From the NCBI GenBank assembly GCA_003136315.1, contig PLDW01000143.1, forward strand, positions 22,049-86,048: a DNA stretch of 64,000 nt, read 5' to 3'. Shown here piece by piece: positions 8,387-17,219 of this stretch. How positions within the stretch are numbered: position 1 is the first letter of the stretch; each line of letters starts with the position of its first letter. The notes under the pieces are model-generated. The model was not told the origin of the DNA. It saw only the letters and a list, made by a program, of their open reading frames with translations, and made no database searches. Both the position numbers and the translations under genes were made by a program. Origin of the DNA: Gemmataceae bacterium. Its GTDB lineage: Bacteria; Planctomycetota; Planctomycetia; Gemmatales; Gemmataceae.

Positions 8387-9574
8387 TCATTCTGCGATGA
8401 ACCGATCCGCTTTCTTACCCGTGACCGACTCCCAGCGTTTGACCACCACGTCACAGTAGCGTGGATCGAGTTCGACGAGGCGGGCTGCTCGCCCCGTCTG
8501 CTCGGCTGCGATCAGGGTGGTCCCGCTCCCTCCAAACGGGTCCAGGACGACTCCCCCGGATGGGCAGGAGTTGCCGATGAGGTAGGCGAACAACTCGACC
8601 GGCTTCATGGTGGGGTGGTCGGCATTCTTGGCTGGCTTGTCGAACTCCAGGACGGTCGTCTGGGTGCGGTCCGAGAGCCAGGTGTGGGCTGCTCCTTCGG
8701 CCCAGCCGTACAGGCAGGGCTCGTGCCGCCAGTGGTAGTCCTGGCGACCCAGCACGAGCCCTGGCTTGACCCACACCAGGCACTGCCGGATAGCGAGCCC
8801 AGCGTCGGCGACAGCTTGCCTCACGGGTAACCCACACAGATCCGCATGCCAGACGTAGAAGCCCCCGCCGGGCCGCAGGTGGCCTCCCGCAACGGTCAGG
8901 GCGGTGGTGAGGAAACGGCGGTACTCGGCTTCGGGCATCGCGTCGTTGGCGATCGTCAACCGCTCTGCCGTCCCCCCTTCATAGGCCACGTTGTACGGTG
9001 GGTCCGTGAGCAGCAGGTCAGCGGGTGAACCGTCGAGCACCTGGGCCAGATCCCCGGGCTTGGTCGCATCTCCGCAGAGCAACCGGTGGCGGCCGAGCAG
9101 CCACACGTCCCCGGTCTGGGTGATCGGCACCGCTGGGGGTTCGGGGATCTCGTCGGGGTCTGCATGCCCACCCTCAGGTGGAGCGGTCAACAACCGCAGC
9201 ACCTCGTCCTCGGGGAACCCGGTGAGGGACAGGTCGAAGTCGGCTTTCTGCAGGGCAACCAACTCGGCTGTCAGCCGGTCGTCGTCCCACTGCGAAAGTG
9301 TAGCCGTCTGGTTGTCGGCGATGCGGTAGGCCCGAGCCTGCTCGGGGGTCAGCCCACGGGCCACATGGACCGGCACCTCCTGCATCCCGAGCTTCAGGGC
9401 CGCCTTGTACCGGGTATGGCCGACGATGATCACGTCCTGTTCGTCGACGACACACGGCTGGCGAAACCCGAATTCGCGGATCGATGCAGCCACGGCGTCC
9501 ACCCCGGCATCGTTCATCCGCGGGTTGTTCTCGTAGGGCTTGATCAATCCGATCGGCCGCATCTCCACGTCCAT
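8387..9574 (-). CDS. ParB-N / N6-adenine DNA methyltransferase
   Basis: 395 residues. The first ~95 residues are a ParB/sulfiredoxin-type N-domain (PYENNPR, then VIIVGHTRYKAALKLG), common on phage-borne methyltransferases. From ~150 the catalytic domain carries LLTDPPYNVAYEGG (motif IV, DPPY) followed further on by DPFGGSGTTLIAAEQ (motif I). That order is typical of beta-class amino-methyltransferases. It probably methylates adenine in DNA using S-adenosylmethionine. No cognate restriction gene is adjacent, so self-protection or regulation is likelier than classical restriction. The start at 9574 lies 44 bases downstream of the -10-like part of the shared promoter motif at 9618-9646. Confidence 0.88.
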   Translation of the reverse strand: MDVEMRPIGLIKPYENNPRMNDAGVDAVAASIREFGFRQPCVVDEQDVIIVGHTRYKAALKLGMQEVPVHVARGLTPEQARAYRIADNQTATLSQWDDDRLTAELVALQKADFDLSLTGFPEDEVLRLLTAPPEGGHADPDEIPEPPAVPITQTGDVWLLGRHRLLCGDATKPGDLAQVLDGSPADLLLTDPPYNVAYEGGTAERLTIANDAMPEAEYRRFLTTALTVAGGHLRPGGGFYVWHADLCGLPVRQAVADAGLAIRQCLVWVKPGLVLGRQDYHWRHEPCLYGWAEGAAHTWLSDRTQTTVLEFDKPAKNADHPTMKPVELFAYLIGNSCPSGGVVLDPFGGSGTTLIAAEQTGRAARLVELDPRYCDVVVKRWESVTGKKADRFIAE

Positions 9575-9617
9575 CGTTCATCTCCCCGAGCGGGGCGCGG
9601 AATGGCCCCTATTAGGG

Positions 9618-9646
9618 AACTACCCCGACCGCCGTCGAAGTGTCCG
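9618..9646 (-). promoter_or_regulatory. ECF-like promoter motif, copy A
   Basis: Read on the - strand: CGGACACTT (9646-9638), 14 bases, GTAGTT (9623-9618). It precedes the methyltransferase operon (start 9574). The geometry, GGACA then 17 bases then GTAGTT, is that of an ECF sigma promoter. The same motif with identical spacing occurs at 16262, 16334, 22432 and 22621. Confidence 0.65.
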
Positions 9647-9775
9647 GCGATTTTGCGGGATCCTGGAAAATCGTGTCGAATCCCGCCCGTATGGACTGGA
9701 TGTCATCTGCCAAATGGGGTAATCGTGTCACTGCGCTCGTTAATGCAACATCTGATCACATAAGGAGAACCAGCG

Positions 9776-10090
9776 ATGAGTGACCTCGACATCGGCGATG
9801 ACCTGACGATCACCCGGACAACCCGCCAGGCTGCGGGGGCCGGAACCTGGGTGTTCGGACGGGTGGCCGGGCACCGGTTCGAGGGCCTGGTGTTTCCGGA
9901 ACACGCGGAGTACCCCGCTTACGAGATTGGCGACAGCCGCATCTCGAAACTCTGGGTCCAGCGACTGGCCGACCGCCAGACGGTATTCAACTGGGACCGC
10001 GGGGCCGATGTCACAGCCGTGGATGAGGCGGCCCAGGCGGTGGTCGATTTCCTGGCCGCAGGGTTGGCGGAGCACGTCTACCCGGGTTGA
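9776..10090 (+). CDS. Small hypothetical protein
   Basis: 104 residues from ATG 9776, preceded by AAGGAGA. Acidic, with alternating strands (ITRTTRQAAGAGTWVFGRVAG) that suggest a small beta-barrel and a C-terminal helix. No family recognised. Divergent from the methyltransferase operon and followed by another + strand gene, so part of a short two-gene unit inside the element. Confidence 0.6.
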   Translation: MSDLDIGDDLTITRTTRQAAGAGTWVFGRVAGHRFEGLVFPEHAEYPAYEIGDSRISKLWVQRLADRQTVFNWDRGADVTAVDEAAQAVVDFLAAGLAEHVYPG

Positions 10091-10111
10091 GCCGAAACGC
10101 CTGCGGGCGTC

Positions 10112-10132
10112 GCGGCGGGTGGTTCCCGCCGC
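10112..10132 (+). promoter_or_regulatory. Perfect 8-bp hairpin between two + genes
   Basis: GCGGCGGG, a 5-base loop TGGTT, then CCCGCCGC, between the stop at 10090 and the start at 10171. There is no U tract, so it may stabilise or attenuate the transcript rather than terminate it. Confidence 0.4.
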
Positions 10133-10170
10133 CTGATGATGGCAACCGAGAACCCACACGGGAGACCACC

Positions 10171-10632
10171 ATGACGACTCGGACGAAGACTCCGAAGGCA
10201 ACGGCGAAGACCAGCAGGAAGGCGGCAGCAACCGGGAAGGCTGGGAAGACACGGGCTCCGAAGGCGACCGAGCCAGTCGAGAAGAAGGCCAGCGCCTTGG
10301 ATGCGGCAGCAAGGGTGCTGTCGGAGAAGGGGGTGGCGATGACCTGCCAGGAGTTGATCGGGGCAATGGCGGCGAAGGGGTACTGGACGAGCCCCGGCGG
10401 TAAGACTCCGCACGCCACCCTCTACTCGGCCATGCTGAGGGAGCTTGCCACCAAGGGTGACGCCAGCCGGTTCCGGAAAGCAGCTCCTGGCCGATTCGCT
10501 GCCGCGGATGCACCTGGAGCAACCACGGACGCCACAGGTGAGTCATCACCAATTCCAGCCAAGAAGGGGCGAGCGAAGACGCCTACGCCGGCTCGTGACC
10601 CCGAGGGCCAGACTGAACCCGCTGGCGACTGA
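10171..10632 (+). CDS. HARE-HTH winged-helix protein with Lys/Ala-rich tails
   Basis: 153 residues from ATG 10171. The N-terminal ~45 residues are Lys/Thr/Ala-rich and histone-like. Residues ~50-110 (SALDAAARVLSEKGVAMTCQ onward, ending RFRKAAPGRFAAA) fit the HARE-HTH winged helix known from RNA polymerase delta, restriction enzymes and ASXL proteins. The C-terminus is again basic and disordered. A DNA-compacting or transcription-modulating role is likely. It is convergent with the gene at 10742-10984. Confidence 0.65.
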   Translation: MTTRTKTPKATAKTSRKAAATGKAGKTRAPKATEPVEKKASALDAAARVLSEKGVAMTCQELIGAMAAKGYWTSPGGKTPHATLYSAMLRELATKGDASRFRKAAPGRFAAADAPGATTDATGESSPIPAKKGRAKTPTPARDPEGQTEPAGD

Positions 10633-10741
10633 CCCGAACCGCCACCTGTTCGTACACGAGGCCCCACACGGGCCTCGTTCGCGTTCCGGCGCTTGCCCCG
10701 ACCGTCGGGGAGATCGGCCCACACCTGCCAACGGTGTCGGC

Positions 10742-10984
10742 TCACTTGAGTTGGCACAAAACTGCGAGCTGCTTCCTCACCGCGGCCTCGACTGGTCCCG
10801 GCATTGCTGCCAGCAACTGGGGCAAGGGCGGCAGCGTGCCCGGCTCCCGGCTAATATAAGAGTGGGCCAGCTGCGCTGCTGCGGGCGCTCGCAGCCGTTC
10901 CAGTTGGATCGCAAGCCCGGACAAATCGTGGTAGTGGTTCACGATTCGCTGAAGCCTGGTCAGGCGTCGGATGAATGACTTCAT
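10742..10984 (-). CDS. Small RL-x-RLE-x-L family protein (d)
   Basis: 80 residues from ATG 10984, with GAGG upstream. Opens with MKSFIRRLTRLQRIVNHYHD, the same amphipathic helix found in the small proteins at 6604, 7215 and 7501. A proline-rich middle and a short C-terminal helix follow. Function unknown. Confidence 0.5.
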   Translation of the reverse strand: MKSFIRRLTRLQRIVNHYHDLSGLAIQLERLRAPAAAQLAHSYISREPGTLPPLPQLLAAMPGPVEAAVRKQLAVLCQLK

Positions 10985-11221
10985 CGTTGGTACCTCGGTT
11001 TGCCCCCTTGCGGACCCCAAGCCGGGGACGTCACATGGCACCCGCATTGCGTCGGCTGGGGGCCGAGTGTGAGGGAACGTCGCTGGTCACATACCAGATC
11101 GGACGCACCGAAGCACCCAGGTAAGGTGGCGAAGAGAATCAGGCAAACAACACCCCGGCATTTAACGACGAGCGGCCCGAGTGGCCTTATGTTGATCGCA
11201 CCAACCGCGACCGTCACGTGT

Positions 11222-13147
11222 TCACCCACCCCAGGTTCGCCCGACCGTCACGTCGACCTCGACCGGCACTGGGTCGATCCATCTGGCGACCGCCTCGACC
11301 ATACACCGCCGGAGCCAGTCCACCGCCGGTGCGGCGTCACCCACGGGAATCTCCAGGACAATCTCGTCGTGGCAGAACATGACCGGGACCGCCTCCGGAC
11401 ATTCGGTGCGACTCTCCCACAGCCGGGCGATCGCTTCTTTCAATCCGTCCGCCCCCGTTCCCTGGACCGGGGTGTTCAAGGCATCAGTCACGTTGGGGTA
11501 GGGTGTGCCACTCCCCCGTGTCTTTGCCACCCGCAGGATTCGCCGCCGCCCAGCAAGGGTCCGAACCTCGTGGGTTCCGGTCGGGTCGGCATGGAACCGC
11601 CGTCGGAGGTCAGACCCCACACGATCGTGCCACGCTCGTAGCCCCGGGTACGATCGGAAGAACGCCTCCCGGTATCCTTTGGCCTGGACGTCGGTCAGGG
11701 CGACCCCGTAGTTCGCCCCTGCGTAACCTTTCAGGCCCCGCCACCCCATCCCGTACAGCAGCCCAAAGTTCACCGCCTTGGCCAACTGTCGGTCGGCCTT
11801 GGTGACCTCGGGCTCGGGTTTGTTGAGGATCCGGGCAGCGGTGAGGGTGTGCAGATCCCGCCGGTCCTGGTACGCTGCGATCATCACCTCCTCGCCTGCC
11901 ACCTTCGCTGCAATCCGTAGCTCGATCTGCGAGTAATCCGCCTTCACCAGCACCCAGCGTGGACGGGCGACGAAGCATCGGCGGTACTCGTTCCCACGGG
12001 GGATCTGTTGCAGGTTGGGATCGGAACAGCTCATCCGCCCACTCTCGGCCCCAAGTTGGTTCCAGGAGGGGAGGATCCGACCATCGGCCCCGGCGTGCTG
12101 AGCGAGCCACTTCTGGCCATATGTCCCGCACCGCTTTGTCGCTCCGCGGTGGTCTCGAAGCAACCTGGCGAGTGGGTGGTCGATCCCAGCCAGCGTGTCG
12201 TCGTCAGTCCCGGCAAGGGTGATTCCGAGGGATGCAAACGCTGCCTTCACCTCGACCGGCGAGTTCCAGTTCCACCCGCTGAACAAGTTGGCCGGGTTCG
12301 GGGCCAGGGTGGTCATCTCCTCGACCAGTCGTGTCACCTCTGCCCTGGCTGACGCTGCCAGAGCCGTCCAGGCCGTGGCATCCACGGCGACCGGAGCGGC
12401 CCAGGCAATCCCGGGCAGAGCCCGCATCTCGATGTCCGAGGTCGCCGTCAGGTTGGCCCTGGCCAACTGCCGCTTGAGAGCTTCAGCCAGTGGGAGGAGG
12501 ACAGCGGCATCGGCCGCAGCGTAGCCGAGCATGGCCGGTGTGAGTGGCCCCGACCAGTCGGCCCGCTGGTGGGTCTTGTCCAGGGTCTGGCCGAGTTCGC
12601 GAGCGACCACATCCTCCAGGCCGTGGGTGAGCCGGGCGTTATTCGCGCTGCGGTCCCCGGCATGGAGCACCCGGCTGGCCAGCATGGTGTCGAACACCCG
12701 GCCGGGGGTGAACCCGACTCGGGCGAGGAAGCGGAGATCGAACTGGACGTTGTGCCCGATCACCTCAACCGTGGCGAGAACCTCGAACAGGGGGGCCAGG
12801 TCCGCCGCCGGGTCGGTGAGGGCGAAAAGGTCGATGACGCAAGTGTCGTCACCCAGCGCGATCTGCACGAGTCTCACACGGTCACGGGCGGGGTCCAACC
12901 CGGTTGTCTCGGTGTCCAACCCGACCGGCCCCGGCCAGCCTTTGATCGCTTCGGCGACCACTGCGACACCCGCCGGATCGGTCACCCTCGTGAACCCGAT
13001 GTGTGACAAATGCCCTGATGTGTGACAAAAGCCCCCCGGTTCGGACGGCTCAGCCGCAGACTGCTCCATTTTCTGCTGCACGGCCTGTGTGACAGTGTGA
13101 CACATCCTCCGCGGAGGGTTCAGCAGATTCGGCGAATGTGCTTTCAA
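11222..13147 (-). CDS. Family A DNA polymerase with 3'-5' exonuclease domain
   Basis: Up to 641 residues; the start is uncertain (ATGs at 13147, 13105 and 13069; all overlap the primase gene that ends at 13050). The N-terminal half is a DnaQ/RNase D-like proofreading exonuclease: LDTETTGLDP (Exo I), HNVQFDLRFLARVG (Exo II) and GYAAADAAVLLPLAEAL (Exo III region). The C-terminal half has the three polymerase motifs: VKADYSQIELRIAA (A), KAVNFGLLYGMG (B) and CHDEIVLEIP (C). There is no 5'-3' flap nuclease domain, so this is a phage/plasmid-type replicase rather than the host Pol I. It replicates the element together with the primase-polymerase encoded directly upstream. Confidence 0.9.
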   Translation of the reverse strand: MKAHSPNLLNPPRRMCHTVTQAVQQKMEQSAAEPSEPGGFCHTSGHLSHIGFTRVTDPAGVAVVAEAIKGWPGPVGLDTETTGLDPARDRVRLVQIALGDDTCVIDLFALTDPAADLAPLFEVLATVEVIGHNVQFDLRFLARVGFTPGRVFDTMLASRVLHAGDRSANNARLTHGLEDVVARELGQTLDKTHQRADWSGPLTPAMLGYAAADAAVLLPLAEALKRQLARANLTATSDIEMRALPGIAWAAPVAVDATAWTALAASARAEVTRLVEEMTTLAPNPANLFSGWNWNSPVEVKAAFASLGITLAGTDDDTLAGIDHPLARLLRDHRGATKRCGTYGQKWLAQHAGADGRILPSWNQLGAESGRMSCSDPNLQQIPRGNEYRRCFVARPRWVLVKADYSQIELRIAAKVAGEEVMIAAYQDRRDLHTLTAARILNKPEPEVTKADRQLAKAVNFGLLYGMGWRGLKGYAGANYGVALTDVQAKGYREAFFRSYPGLRAWHDRVGSDLRRRFHADPTGTHEVRTLAGRRRILRVAKTRGSGTPYPNVTDALNTPVQGTGADGLKEAIARLWESRTECPEAVPVMFCHDEIVLEIPVGDAAPAVDWLRRCMVEAVARWIDPVPVEVDVTVGRTWGG

Positions 13148-15665
13148 AATCAGAGTTTACGTCGCAATTTGGACAAGGTTCTCCGTTATCGCTTTTCGGG
13201 CCTGGAGGGCTTTTGTCACACATCGTCTCAAAAGGCGGCTCATCGGAACCCTCGTCTTCGTCGGGCTCCTCACCCCTTTTGTCACTTTTGTCACACAGGT
13301 CGTGCGGCACAAACGCGCGAATGGGGTGGCCCCTGGTGACCAGCTCCTCCCACTCCCCCAACCCGGCCGCGACGAGGCTCTCCAGGGCCGCTTCCGCAGC
13401 CCCGGCCGACTGGTACTTTCGTTGGTTCGACCTTTGGAGTTGCCTTCCCGTGATCCGACCACCGTGCCGGTCAGCCAGTCGCCGGACGACCTCGAATAGG
13501 AGGCGGGCGGCCTGCAACTCGGGTGTCTCACCCAGGGCCATGTACACCCGCTCGGCCTCGTCGCGAAACCACATCGTCAACTGGATGGCGGCTGCCATGT
13601 CCTCGCCACAGATCTGGGATCGGCCAGCGGACTCTTTCAAGCGGCAGCAGTGGAAGATCAGGGCGAACCGGAGGGCGTAACCCTCCAGTTTGCTCATCAC
13701 CGCGCTCATGTCCTCATCGGCGGTCTCCAGGGCCGTCCCGTTGGCGTTGTAGAACGCGATGAACATCTTCTTCGCCTCGTCCGTCAGTCGGACCAGGTGG
13801 GGGCAGGGGCGGCCGTCTGGCCAGGCCGCGGGGGACAGCCCAAAGAGATCCTCCAGGAGTTGGCCGAACGCCTTGCGGACCGGCTCATCGACCTCGGCCT
13901 CGGTCCACAGCCGCTTGCGCCACGGAGGCATGGCCAGAAGAAGTCGGGCCAGGAACCCGGATGCCCGGAACTCCTCGTTGAGGACCCGGGCCAGGATCTT
14001 CGGCTGGATCGTCCCGGCGACCGACACCCCGACTCCGCGGATACGCACCTCCTTCCGGTCCCCGGTCTTGCGGGTGTAGTTGATCGACCCGGCGTTGCTC
14101 AACTGGAGCCAGCGGGGGAGGTCGCTTGCCCCGGTCCGACCAGCGTACTTGACGAACCCACCGATCCAGGCACTCAACTCGTCCTGGCCAATGAGCAGCC
14201 CACGGGGGTTGTCCTGGAGTGTCCCGACCAGGGCCTCGATGGTGACATCCCCCTTGATGAACGACTTCTTGACCGGAGGTTTCGGCTTTGGGCCTGGGTC
14301 GTCCCCGCTCTCCTTGGCCGCCTTCCGCCGTTCATTCCAGTCGTCCAGTTGGCCCTCGTAGGCGGCCGTCGCGATCTCGAACTCACGCTCCAGTCGGTCG
14401 TTGATGTCCTCGGCCAGATCCTCGACATCGCGGTAGGGTGGGCTTTTGATCGCTCCGGACCGACCGATGGGAAGAGCCCAGATGTAGGGAGGCTCCTTCC
14501 ACCCGCGTTTGGGTGAGGCGACGTGGGACGATCCAACTGCCGCCCCAAGGGCAGCGAGGACGGGCAGAGCGCTGTAGGAGGGATCGCAGTTCATGGCGGC
14601 GGCGGTGGCTTCGACGTACGCTCGTGGAACCGTGGGGAGGAGATGAGTGGGGAAGGGGACGAAGGGTGGGATGCGAGGGGTTGGAATCGTCCCGCCACCG
14701 GCGGCTGGAGTTCCCGGACCGGGCTTCCCACCCCCGAACGTGAACTTGGGTGTGGGCATGTCGGGAATGGCGAGCCACTCCTTGATCTTGCCGACCACCT
14801 TCGCGAGGGTCGGGTTGTCGATCGCCACGTCGAGCATCTCCTGCAAGGCTGGTAGTCCCATCATGTGCTTCTTGTCATTCAACCGCTTCCTTGCATCCTT
14901 GACGGCCCCGAGGCCCTCCCCATCGGCGATCTTGGCTACCTTGTCGGCGTCGTTGCGGGCCGTGAAGACCGCGGTCATGAAGCGGACGATTCGGTCGTCC
15001 TCCTCCCATTTGGCCCGAACCAACAGGTTGGCGATGAGCAGCACGAGCCCGTGTCGCTCCCTCGGCCGAGCGTATCGTGCGATGACGACGGCCGCAGCGA
15101 TGTGACCGCTCGCGGCGACGAGATCCGCTCCGCAGACACCTGTGGGATGGCCCTCCCGAAACCACTCGATCGTGTGGCCACTGATGTGGAGACTCGGAGG
15201 AAACACCGTCTGAAAGTGTTTGAAGCGTTTTTCGGTCTCATCCCATTCCGGCCACCGCAGTTCGATGATCGTCGCCTCATTGCCGGACAGGACAGGATCG
15301 GTGAGTTTGGCATAGATCGCAGTTCCATCGGTCACGGTGTAGAGCGAATGGGTCACCTTCCCGTCCCGTCCGAAGGCGCACTCTGTGGGCGGGAGCAGGA
15401 ACGGCGCTGCAAGAATGGCTTCCCGGCAATCCAGATCGGCATCGGCTATGTTCTGCGAGTCTGGGCCGAGCTTCACACCCAGATTGCGGCCAACGAAATG
15501 TTGCCGGTCTGTACTTCCATCTGGCCAGAACCGCTCGACAGGGTGCTTGCCCGGTTTGGGACATCGTGGAGCGTCGCACGAACATCCGCCAGTGTCCAGG
15601 TCGGGACGGTAGACGGGGACGGTCCGCCACCCGGTGGTTCGGTATCGTTCGAGAAATGCGTCCAT
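13050..15665 (-). CDS. Primase-polymerase / DUF3987 replication protein
   Basis: 871 residues from ATG 15665 (GTG 15674 is an alternative). Residues ~1-200 look like a bifunctional primase-polymerase domain: GGCSCDAPRCPKPGKHP, a Cys/His segment common there, and the acidic catalytic motif NIADADLD. The middle (~350-750) is DUF3987, a helicase-like ATPase seen in phages and plasmids. Its P-loop reads GRSGAIKSP, lacking the usual Gly before Lys, a deviation I recall in other DUF3987 proteins. The tail has a winged-helix-like segment and a Cys-containing acidic end. It should prime and unwind element DNA for the adjacent polymerase, whose gene it overlaps. Confidence 0.82.
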   Translation of the reverse strand: MDAFLERYRTTGWRTVPVYRPDLDTGGCSCDAPRCPKPGKHPVERFWPDGSTDRQHFVGRNLGVKLGPDSQNIADADLDCREAILAAPFLLPPTECAFGRDGKVTHSLYTVTDGTAIYAKLTDPVLSGNEATIIELRWPEWDETEKRFKHFQTVFPPSLHISGHTIEWFREGHPTGVCGADLVAASGHIAAAVVIARYARPRERHGLVLLIANLLVRAKWEEDDRIVRFMTAVFTARNDADKVAKIADGEGLGAVKDARKRLNDKKHMMGLPALQEMLDVAIDNPTLAKVVGKIKEWLAIPDMPTPKFTFGGGKPGPGTPAAGGGTIPTPRIPPFVPFPTHLLPTVPRAYVEATAAAMNCDPSYSALPVLAALGAAVGSSHVASPKRGWKEPPYIWALPIGRSGAIKSPPYRDVEDLAEDINDRLEREFEIATAAYEGQLDDWNERRKAAKESGDDPGPKPKPPVKKSFIKGDVTIEALVGTLQDNPRGLLIGQDELSAWIGGFVKYAGRTGASDLPRWLQLSNAGSINYTRKTGDRKEVRIRGVGVSVAGTIQPKILARVLNEEFRASGFLARLLLAMPPWRKRLWTEAEVDEPVRKAFGQLLEDLFGLSPAAWPDGRPCPHLVRLTDEAKKMFIAFYNANGTALETADEDMSAVMSKLEGYALRFALIFHCCRLKESAGRSQICGEDMAAAIQLTMWFRDEAERVYMALGETPELQAARLLFEVVRRLADRHGGRITGRQLQRSNQRKYQSAGAAEAALESLVAAGLGEWEELVTRGHPIRAFVPHDLCDKSDKRGEEPDEDEGSDEPPFETMCDKSPPGPKSDNGEPCPNCDVNSDFESTFAESAEPSAEDVSHCHTGRAAENGAVCG

Positions 15666-15670
15666 CGTGC

Positions 15671-15841
15671 TCACAGGGTTCCTCCTTCCAGGAGAGGAGC
15701 CAGATCGATGGCGGACCAGCACCGGCTGCCATCCAGCGACCAGAGTTCGGTGGCCCACGGGCACCGGCGGGTGACCTCGGCTGGGTCGATCCCCACGGCC
15801 CGCAGGTCGTCCTCGCCGAGGTAGTCGAAATGATCTCTCAC
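15671..15841 (-). CDS. Very small protein before the primase
   Basis: 56 residues from a GTG at 15841 with AGGAGG 8 bases upstream; its stop lies 5 bases before the primase ATG. Acidic with tryptophans (WATELWSLDGSRCWSAIDL). It may act through translational coupling to the primase or as a small regulator. No family recognised. Confidence 0.5.
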   Translation of the reverse strand: MRDHFDYLGEDDLRAVGIDPAEVTRRCPWATELWSLDGSRCWSAIDLAPLLEGGTL

Positions 15842-15924
15842 TGGCGGTCCTCCTATGGCACGGCGCGCACCGCGGACGGTCCCGCCTTGCGGCAGGTTCA
15901 CGGATGCGTCCGGTCAACAGGTGG

Positions 15925-16224
15925 TTAGGCGGTCACAGGCTCGGGCTGGGGTTTCTGGGGAACACGCTCGACCCGGAAGCTACCAGGGCCGAACTCGCGG
16001 GTGACAAAGCCGATAAACACCCGGTTGAGATCCCTCCCGACCGGAGTTGAGGCATCGATCACGACCGCCCGCTTCTTGGCATCAAAGGCGTGGGCGGCAT
16101 CAAGTCGGGTCTGGGACTCCCCGTGGAGCGCCTCGACCGCGAAGATCGACAGCAGCAGGGTGGCCTCAACCTCTGCCGCCGGGGCGGTGTCCTGGAACCG
16201 GTAGCGGTACACGTCCGTTGGCAT
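15925..16224 (-). CDS. Small hypothetical protein, first gene of the replication operon
   Basis: 99 residues from ATG 16224 with a GAGG site. An alpha/beta pattern (TLLLSIFAVEALHGESQTRL, then RAVVIDASTPVGRDLNRVF) with a proline-rich tail. The two tandem promoter motifs at 16262 and 16334 stand directly upstream, so it heads the operon that continues into the primase and polymerase. Function unknown. Confidence 0.6.
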   Translation of the reverse strand: MPTDVYRYRFQDTAPAAEVEATLLLSIFAVEALHGESQTRLDAAHAFDAKKRAVVIDASTPVGRDLNRVFIGFVTREFGPGSFRVERVPQKPQPEPVTA

Positions 16225-16261
16225 CGCACGTCCTCGCGTGGTGAGAGTCCCTTATCCAAGG

Positions 16262-16290
16262 AACTACCCCGGTCACGAACGAAGTGTCCG
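16262..16290 (-). promoter_or_regulatory. ECF-like promoter motif, copy B
   Basis: - strand CGGACACTT (16290-16282), 14 bases, GTAGTT (16267-16262), 38 bases upstream of the ATG at 16224. Forms a tandem pair with copy C, 72 bases further upstream. Confidence 0.65.
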
Positions 16291-16333
16291 GTGATTTGTC
16301 CCGATTGGTCGGGAGTTGATCCCCCTACCAAGG

Positions 16334-16362
16334 AACTACCCCGGCCGAGTTCGAAGTGTTCG
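16334..16362 (-). promoter_or_regulatory. ECF-like promoter motif, copy C
   Basis: - strand CGAACACTT (16362-16354), 14 bases, GTAGTT (16339-16334), then CCTTGGTAGGGG. It lies between the sigma gene stop (16414) and the replication operon. The spacer, CGAACTCGGCCGGG, is nearly that of copy D, 6 kb away. Confidence 0.65.
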
Positions 16363-16413
16363 GCGAACTGGGAGGATTTTTCCAGGCGCGTGCCAGATCC
16401 TTCGGTCGTGTCA

Positions 16414-16971
16414 TCACAAGGGGTCGAGGCCGACCGCCTCGAAGTACCGCCGGATCTCCCCAATCCGCCGGTAGATGGTTGCCCTGCTCACTCTCAAGTG
16501 GCGGGCAGCCTCGGTTACGGTCCGGTTTCGCAGTGCCTTGGCCGCTCGTCGCAAGCGACGGGGGAGAATGGCCAGAACCGCCTCCACGTCGAGGGTCAGG
16601 GCGACAGCCTGCTCTGGGCCGGGCCACGCTCGTGGGTCTGGCATCCCACCATCCTCGGCCTGGAGGATGGCATCTAGCGACTGGGGTGCCCGGCGAAGCC
16701 ACCGCCTGCGGCCACGGAGGGTCGTGGCGGTGGCGTGGGCGACGAGCATGCGAATGAAGACGGCAAGGTCGGTCCGGTCGGTGTCAAATCGGCCGAGTCG
16801 CTCCCAGACGTGCAGGGTGATGTCTTGTTCGATGTCTGCAAGCTCAGACGGGGATTGTCCACAGCGGCGGGCGACCTGCCGGGCCTTGCCGCGGATCAAC
16901 TCACTGGTCGCGGGATCGAGGGTCGGGGATGGTCGGTCGGATTGGGCCGGTGGCCTCGTGTCGGGTGACAT
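16414..16971 (-). CDS. Element-borne ECF-like sigma factor
   Basis: 185 residues from ATG 16971. Residues ~30-95 match sigma region 2 (LADIEQDITLHVWERLGRFD and the following FIRMLVAHATATTLRGRRRW). Residues ~130-180 match region 4 with a clear HTH (NRTVTEAARHLRVSRATIYR RIGEI). Length and layout are those of an extracytoplasmic-function sigma factor. No anti-sigma gene is adjacent. Immediately downstream are two copies of a shared promoter-like motif, which makes this protein the best candidate to read it. The ATG and leader lie inside a 70-bp perfect tandem duplication, which may alter its expression. Confidence 0.75.
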   Translation of the reverse strand: MSPDTRPPAQSDRPSPTLDPATSELIRGKARQVARRCGQSPSELADIEQDITLHVWERLGRFDTDRTDLAVFIRMLVAHATATTLRGRRRWLRRAPQSLDAILQAEDGGMPDPRAWPGPEQAVALTLDVEAVLAILPRRLRRAAKALRNRTVTEAARHLRVSRATIYRRIGEIRRYFEAVGLDPL

Positions 16972-17103
16972 GGACGTGCCCGCAGGGTGGCGAACCCGCT
17001 GTGCCCGATGCACGGCGGACACACCCCGGCGGAGGTGACATGGACGTGCCCGCAGGGTGGCGAACCCGCTGTGCCCGATGCACGGCGGACACACCCCGGC
17101 GGA
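16964..17103. repeat. Perfect 70-bp tandem duplication over the sigma start
   Basis: Two identical 70-base units, 16964-17033 and 17034-17103. On the - strand each unit ends with the same ATGTCACC; in the unit nearer the gene this is the start codon of the sigma factor. The leader and start codon are thus duplicated. Confidence 0.9.
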
Positions 17104-17177
17104 ATTGCACGAACGTGGTCAAAAGAATTGGCGGCGCAACCTAAGTGGTTACACCGCCGAGAGATGCGCGAGTGAAA

Positions 17178-17215
17178 AAACGAGTTGCAGTTGCACGAAA
17201 ACGACTCAACTGCAA
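17178..17215 (-). terminator. Rho-independent terminator of the recombinase operon
   Basis: On the - strand TTGCAGTTG, a 13-base loop, CAACTGCAA, then CTCGTTTTTT. It follows the stop at 17220 and separates the recombinase operon from the sigma gene. Confidence 0.75.
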
Positions 17216-17219
17216 TTCC

